A program made the translations under genes and the position numbers. DNA of 64,000 nt from Bacteroidota bacterium (GTDB taxonomy: Bacteria; Bacteroidota; Bacteroidia; Bacteroidales; Paludibacteraceae). Location: the NCBI GenBank assembly GCA_021779195.1, contig JAJYBB010000009.1, forward strand, positions 1 through 64,000, in the 5' to 3' direction. Below the pieces are notes generated by a model, which searched no databases, was not told the DNA's origin, and saw only the letters and a program-made list of their open reading frames with translations. This document shows, in pieces, positions 61,440 through 64,000 of the stretch; position 1 is the stretch's first letter; each line of letters opens with the position of its first letter.

Positions 61440-62777
61440 TTATTCAATCAGTTTTGTGACTGCATTTTTTATTTTTTCGAAATTAAAATCAGAAAGAATT
61501 TTGTTCTTGTAAGATGTAATTTCGTCGTTATAAAGGTTGCCGATGCTGCCTTCGTGCGTGTGTTTGATTGTTTTGTCGGGATTAAAGTTCCCTGCTTCAA
61601 TTTCAATTCCAACCTGTTTGTAGGCATCTCTGAATGGAATGCCTTTTAAAACGCGTCGATTCACTTCTTCAACACTAAACATTAAATTATATCGTTGATC
61701 ATCAATTATTTGAGTGTTAACATTTATTTGAGATATAATTAACGAAGTCATTTCCAAACAGTCTATCAATTCAGTAAAAGCGGGGACAAAGATTTCTTTA
61801 ATAATTTGCATATCACGAAAATATCCAGAAGGTAAGTTGTTGGATATTAATGTTATTTGTTGAGGTAAAGCTTGTAATTTATTACATTTAGCACGGATAA
61901 GCTCAAATACATCCGGATTTTTTTTGTGGGGCATAATGCTCGAACCGGTTGTAAATTCATCGGGGAGCTTTATGAAACCGAAATTTTGTGAATTATACAG
62001 GCAGGCATCATAAGCTAATTTAGAAAGTGTAGCTGCCACGGAAGCTAAGGCGATGGAAATGGTTCGTTCCATTTTACCACGCCCCATTTGGGCGTAAACT
62101 ACATTGTAATTCATTGATTCAAAGCCTAATAAATCGGTTGTCAGTTGTCGGTTGATCGGAAATGAAGAGCCATAACCGGCAGCCGAGCCGAGCGGATTAC
62201 GGTTGGTGATTTTCCAGGCTGACAATAAAAGCTGTAAATCGTCGGCAAGTGCTTCGGCATAAGCTCCGAACCAAAGTCCGAATGAAGAAGGCATGGCAAC
62301 CTGTAAATGCGTATAACCGGGTAGTAGAACATCTTTATTTCGCTGACTCTGGTCAATTAACATTTTAAATAATGCATCCACTTTCTCGACAGTTTTTTGA
62401 AGTTCAGCCCGTGCAAATAGCTTCAGATCAACCAAAATCTGATCATTGCGAGAGCGTCCGCTATGAATTTTTTTTCCTACGTCGCCTAATTTGCGCGTAA
62501 GCATTAATTCAACCTGAGAATGAACATCTTCAACGCCTTCTTCGATAACAAAACCACCTTTTTCTGCAATTAGATAAATGATTTTTAGTTCATTGAGCAA
62601 TTGTTTTAATTCAACAGGTAAAAGTAATCCAATTGAAGTTAACATTCGGATATGTGCCATTGAACCGAGAACATCGTATTTTGCTAAAAATAAGTCGATT
62701 TCACGATCGTGTCCAACAGTGAATGCTTCAATTTTTGCATCAACTTGCGTATTTTTTTCCCAAAGTTTTGTTGCCAT
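61440..62777 (-). CDS. argH: Argininosuccinate lyase
   Basis: ArgH splits argininosuccinate into arginine and fumarate, the last step of arginine synthesis. The 445 residues carry D-V-H-S-Q-V-E, S-G-R-S-R-N-D-Q, P-G-Y-T-H-L-Q-V-A-M-P and the fumarase/aspartase-superfamily signature G-S-S-I-M-P-H-K-K-N-P-D. The catalytic Ser and His blocks are present. Length is at the short end of the family. It lies 53 bp after the SRPBCC gene, same strand. Confidence 0.96.
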   Translation of the reverse strand: MATKLWEKNTQVDAKIEAFTVGHDREIDLFLAKYDVLGSMAHIRMLTSIGLLLPVELKQLLNELKIIYLIAEKGGFVIEEGVEDVHSQVELMLTRKLGDVGKKIHSGRSRNDQILVDLKLFARAELQKTVEKVDALFKMLIDQSQRNKDVLLPGYTHLQVAMPSSFGLWFGAYAEALADDLQLLLSAWKITNRNPLGSAAGYGSSFPINRQLTTDLLGFESMNYNVVYAQMGRGKMERTISIALASVAATLSKLAYDACLYNSQNFGFIKLPDEFTTGSSIMPHKKNPDVFELIRAKCNKLQALPQQITLISNNLPSGYFRDMQIIKEIFVPAFTELIDCLEMTSLIISQINVNTQIIDDQRYNLMFSVEEVNRRVLKGIPFRDAYKQVGIEIEAGNFNPDKTIKHTHEGSIGNLYNDEITSYKNKILSDFNFEKIKNAVTKLIE

Positions 62778-62830
62778 AACGATTGCTCTTTTTATTTGAA
62801 AGTCAATTTGAAAGTTTTTAATTTATTTTT

Positions 62831-63256
62831 TCAGAGAAGGGCTGCATTTAATGCTTGTGAAATCCCATCTGCAACAAGATTGATGCCTTCCTTTAGTTTT
62901 TTATCGACCATCATTTTAATCATGGGGGGTAATTCGGTTTCGAGTATCAAGTACAAGTGAGTTTCCTTTTCTTTAACCTGTTCAAGTTGAATTAGTACGG
63001 TCATTGTTACGGGAGCACGCTCTGATTGAAATTTTATGGTTTTAAACGGTTCTCGCATAATTACGCGGAATCCGATATTACCAATCATGTCGACTTCTAT
63101 GGTGAAACTATCCGTATCAAATTGTAGATTTTTAACTTTATCACCTAAAGCTGGTAACTGTTTTATTTTCTGTAGATTATTTAAATCACTAAGTATATTA
63201 AAAACCATTTCCTCGTTGGAGAAAATGGTTTTTATATCACTTTGGTAGGTTGTCAT
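62831..63256 (-). CDS. SRPBCC-family protein
   Basis: The 141-residue protein has the START-like fold pattern: an N-terminal strand and helix (F-S-N-E-E-M-V-F-N-I-L-S-D), central antiparallel strands (F-T-I-E-V-D-M-I-G-N-I-G-F-R-V), and a long C-terminal helix (M-I-K-M-M-V-D-K-K-L-K-E-G-I-N). Family members bind hydrophobic ligands; no specific ligand can be predicted. In related genomes this gene lies directly behind pyrE, as it does here at 211 bp. Confidence 0.83.
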   Translation of the reverse strand: MTTYQSDIKTIFSNEEMVFNILSDLNNLQKIKQLPALGDKVKNLQFDTDSFTIEVDMIGNIGFRVIMREPFKTIKFQSERAPVTMTVLIQLEQVKEKETHLYLILETELPPMIKMMVDKKLKEGINLVADGISQALNAALL

Positions 63257-63466
63257 CGTATTTTATTTGGTGGTTTCGTATAAAACTGAACGTATAAAAA
63301 GTATTTTCTTTTCTGATTAATAATGAAAGTTCCGAGATATTTTATATCAATCTCGTTCAGATTTAGAAAAGTATTTGAAGCATCAATCCTGGTGACAAGA
63401 AAACTGGTTTTCTTTGTTTTTAAACGAAATCTGACACGATAAGTTCATAATCGTTTAAAATAATCA

Positions 63467-64000
63467 TTAATCAACTTTCCATGAAGCCGGATCTTTACGC
63501 CATTCCTGCAGGGTTTTTACGTCCTCGATGTCAATATAATTTGTTGCAAGTGCTTCGGAAAGCACTGCATCGTAATTGCATAAGGTATTTAGTTTTACCT
63601 TGGCAGCTTTGAATTTTTGCTCAGCGACGTCAAATCCATAAGAAAAAATGGCCAGCATACCCAGTACTTCGGAGCCATCGTTCCGAATGGCTTCCACAGC
63701 CTTCAAACTGCTACCTCCGGTCGAAATTAAATCTTCAATGACTACAACTTTTTGTTTAGGACGCAAATCTCCTTCAATCAAGTTCTCTAATCCATGATCT
63801 TTTGGTGATGAGCGAATATAAACGAAAGGTAATCCAAGTGCATCTGCAACTAAAGCTCCCTGAGCGATGGCTCCGGTGGCAACGCCTGCAATTACTTCCA
63901 CTTCGGGATACATTTCCATAATTAATCGGGTTAATTCCACTTTGATGTAATTTCGGATGGCTGGATATGAAAGCGTCTTGCGATTGTCGCAATATATGGG
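63467..64000 (-). CDS. pyrE: Orotate phosphoribosyltransferase, C-terminal part
   Basis: PyrE couples orotate to PRPP in pyrimidine synthesis. The frame is open through the right edge, so the N-terminus is missing; the 177 codons present begin P-I-Y-C-D-N-R-K. The PRPP-binding loop is V-V-V-I-E-D-L-I-S-T-G-G-S-S (about 90 codons in), preceded by A-G-V-A-T-G-A-I-A-Q-G-A. An internal ATG at 63940 is not the true start because family sequence continues before it. Confidence 0.95.
   Translation of the reverse strand, partial: PIYCDNRKTLSYPAIRNYIKVELTRLIMEMYPEVEVIAGVATGAIAQGALVADALGLPFVYIRSSPKDHGLENLIEGDLRPKQKVVVIEDLISTGGSSLKAVEAIRNDGSEVLGMLAIFSYGFDVAEQKFKAAKVKLNTLCNYDAVLSEALATNYIDIEDVKTLQEWRKDPASWKVD

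Overview
The window is AT-rich DNA from a member of Bacteroidota, most likely order Bacteroidales. Supporting signs are the tig-clpP-clpX-recQ block, a PorZ-type type IX secretion protein, a bacterial SUI1 protein, cytoplasmic type I asparaginase, a DUF6242-like lipoprotein, PF13568-like barrels, and repeated copies of the Bacteroidota -7 promoter element TAnnTTTG just upstream of start codons. The Shine-Dalgarno signal is weak throughout, so several start choices below rest on promoter position, overlap and family length. I saw no tRNA, rRNA, CRISPR array or intact insertion sequence.

Layout. 1-33 kb is mostly minus-strand core genome: recQ (cut by the window edge), clpX, clpP, tig; a proB-spoU-sui1-uvrD/addA-like run; comF, dgkA, efp; an XRE-cupin regulator; M23 peptidase, ndk; ispD-acyltransferase-recG; a plus-strand SPOR protein with folE; then a six-gene minus-strand run of porZ, three GT-C-like membrane glycosyltransferases, gtrA and a GtrB-like GT2; then rdgB, a TonB-dependent receptor behind a leader ORF and terminator-like hairpin, a lipoprotein and xth. 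An mlaE-mlaF pair follows at 33.4-35.0 kb.

35.0-43.2 kb is an accessory island, read left to right. It holds a 151-bp multi-hairpin element, a membrane AraC-type regulator, palindromes and an AT-rich array, an Fn3-like protein of unusual composition, a small HTH protein, two double-glycine-leader peptides, a small membrane protein, a membrane protein, a membrane-anchored thioredoxin-like protein, a membrane MutS-family ATPase, and a decayed LytTR-domain remnant. The peptide part looks like a two-peptide bacteriocin or RiPP locus without its own exporter.

43.2-52.6 kb is a compact seven-gene operon for a complex I / group 4 hydrogenase-like membrane machine (two HyfB-type, HyfC, HyfE, HyfF, HyfG, HyfI types). 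The large subunit has lost the NiFe cysteines, and the small subunit has lost three of four proximal-cluster cysteines while keeping exactly the ligands for one [4Fe-4S] cluster in a fused ferredoxin-like domain. This matches the poorly understood 'energy-converting hydrogenase related' (Ehr) complexes and is the most interesting system in the window.

52.7-64 kb returns to core genes: rplS, typA, an outer-membrane barrel, an unrecognised duplicated-Cys-motif protein, ansA, aroK, serA and serC, argH, an SRPBCC protein and pyrE (cut by the window edge).
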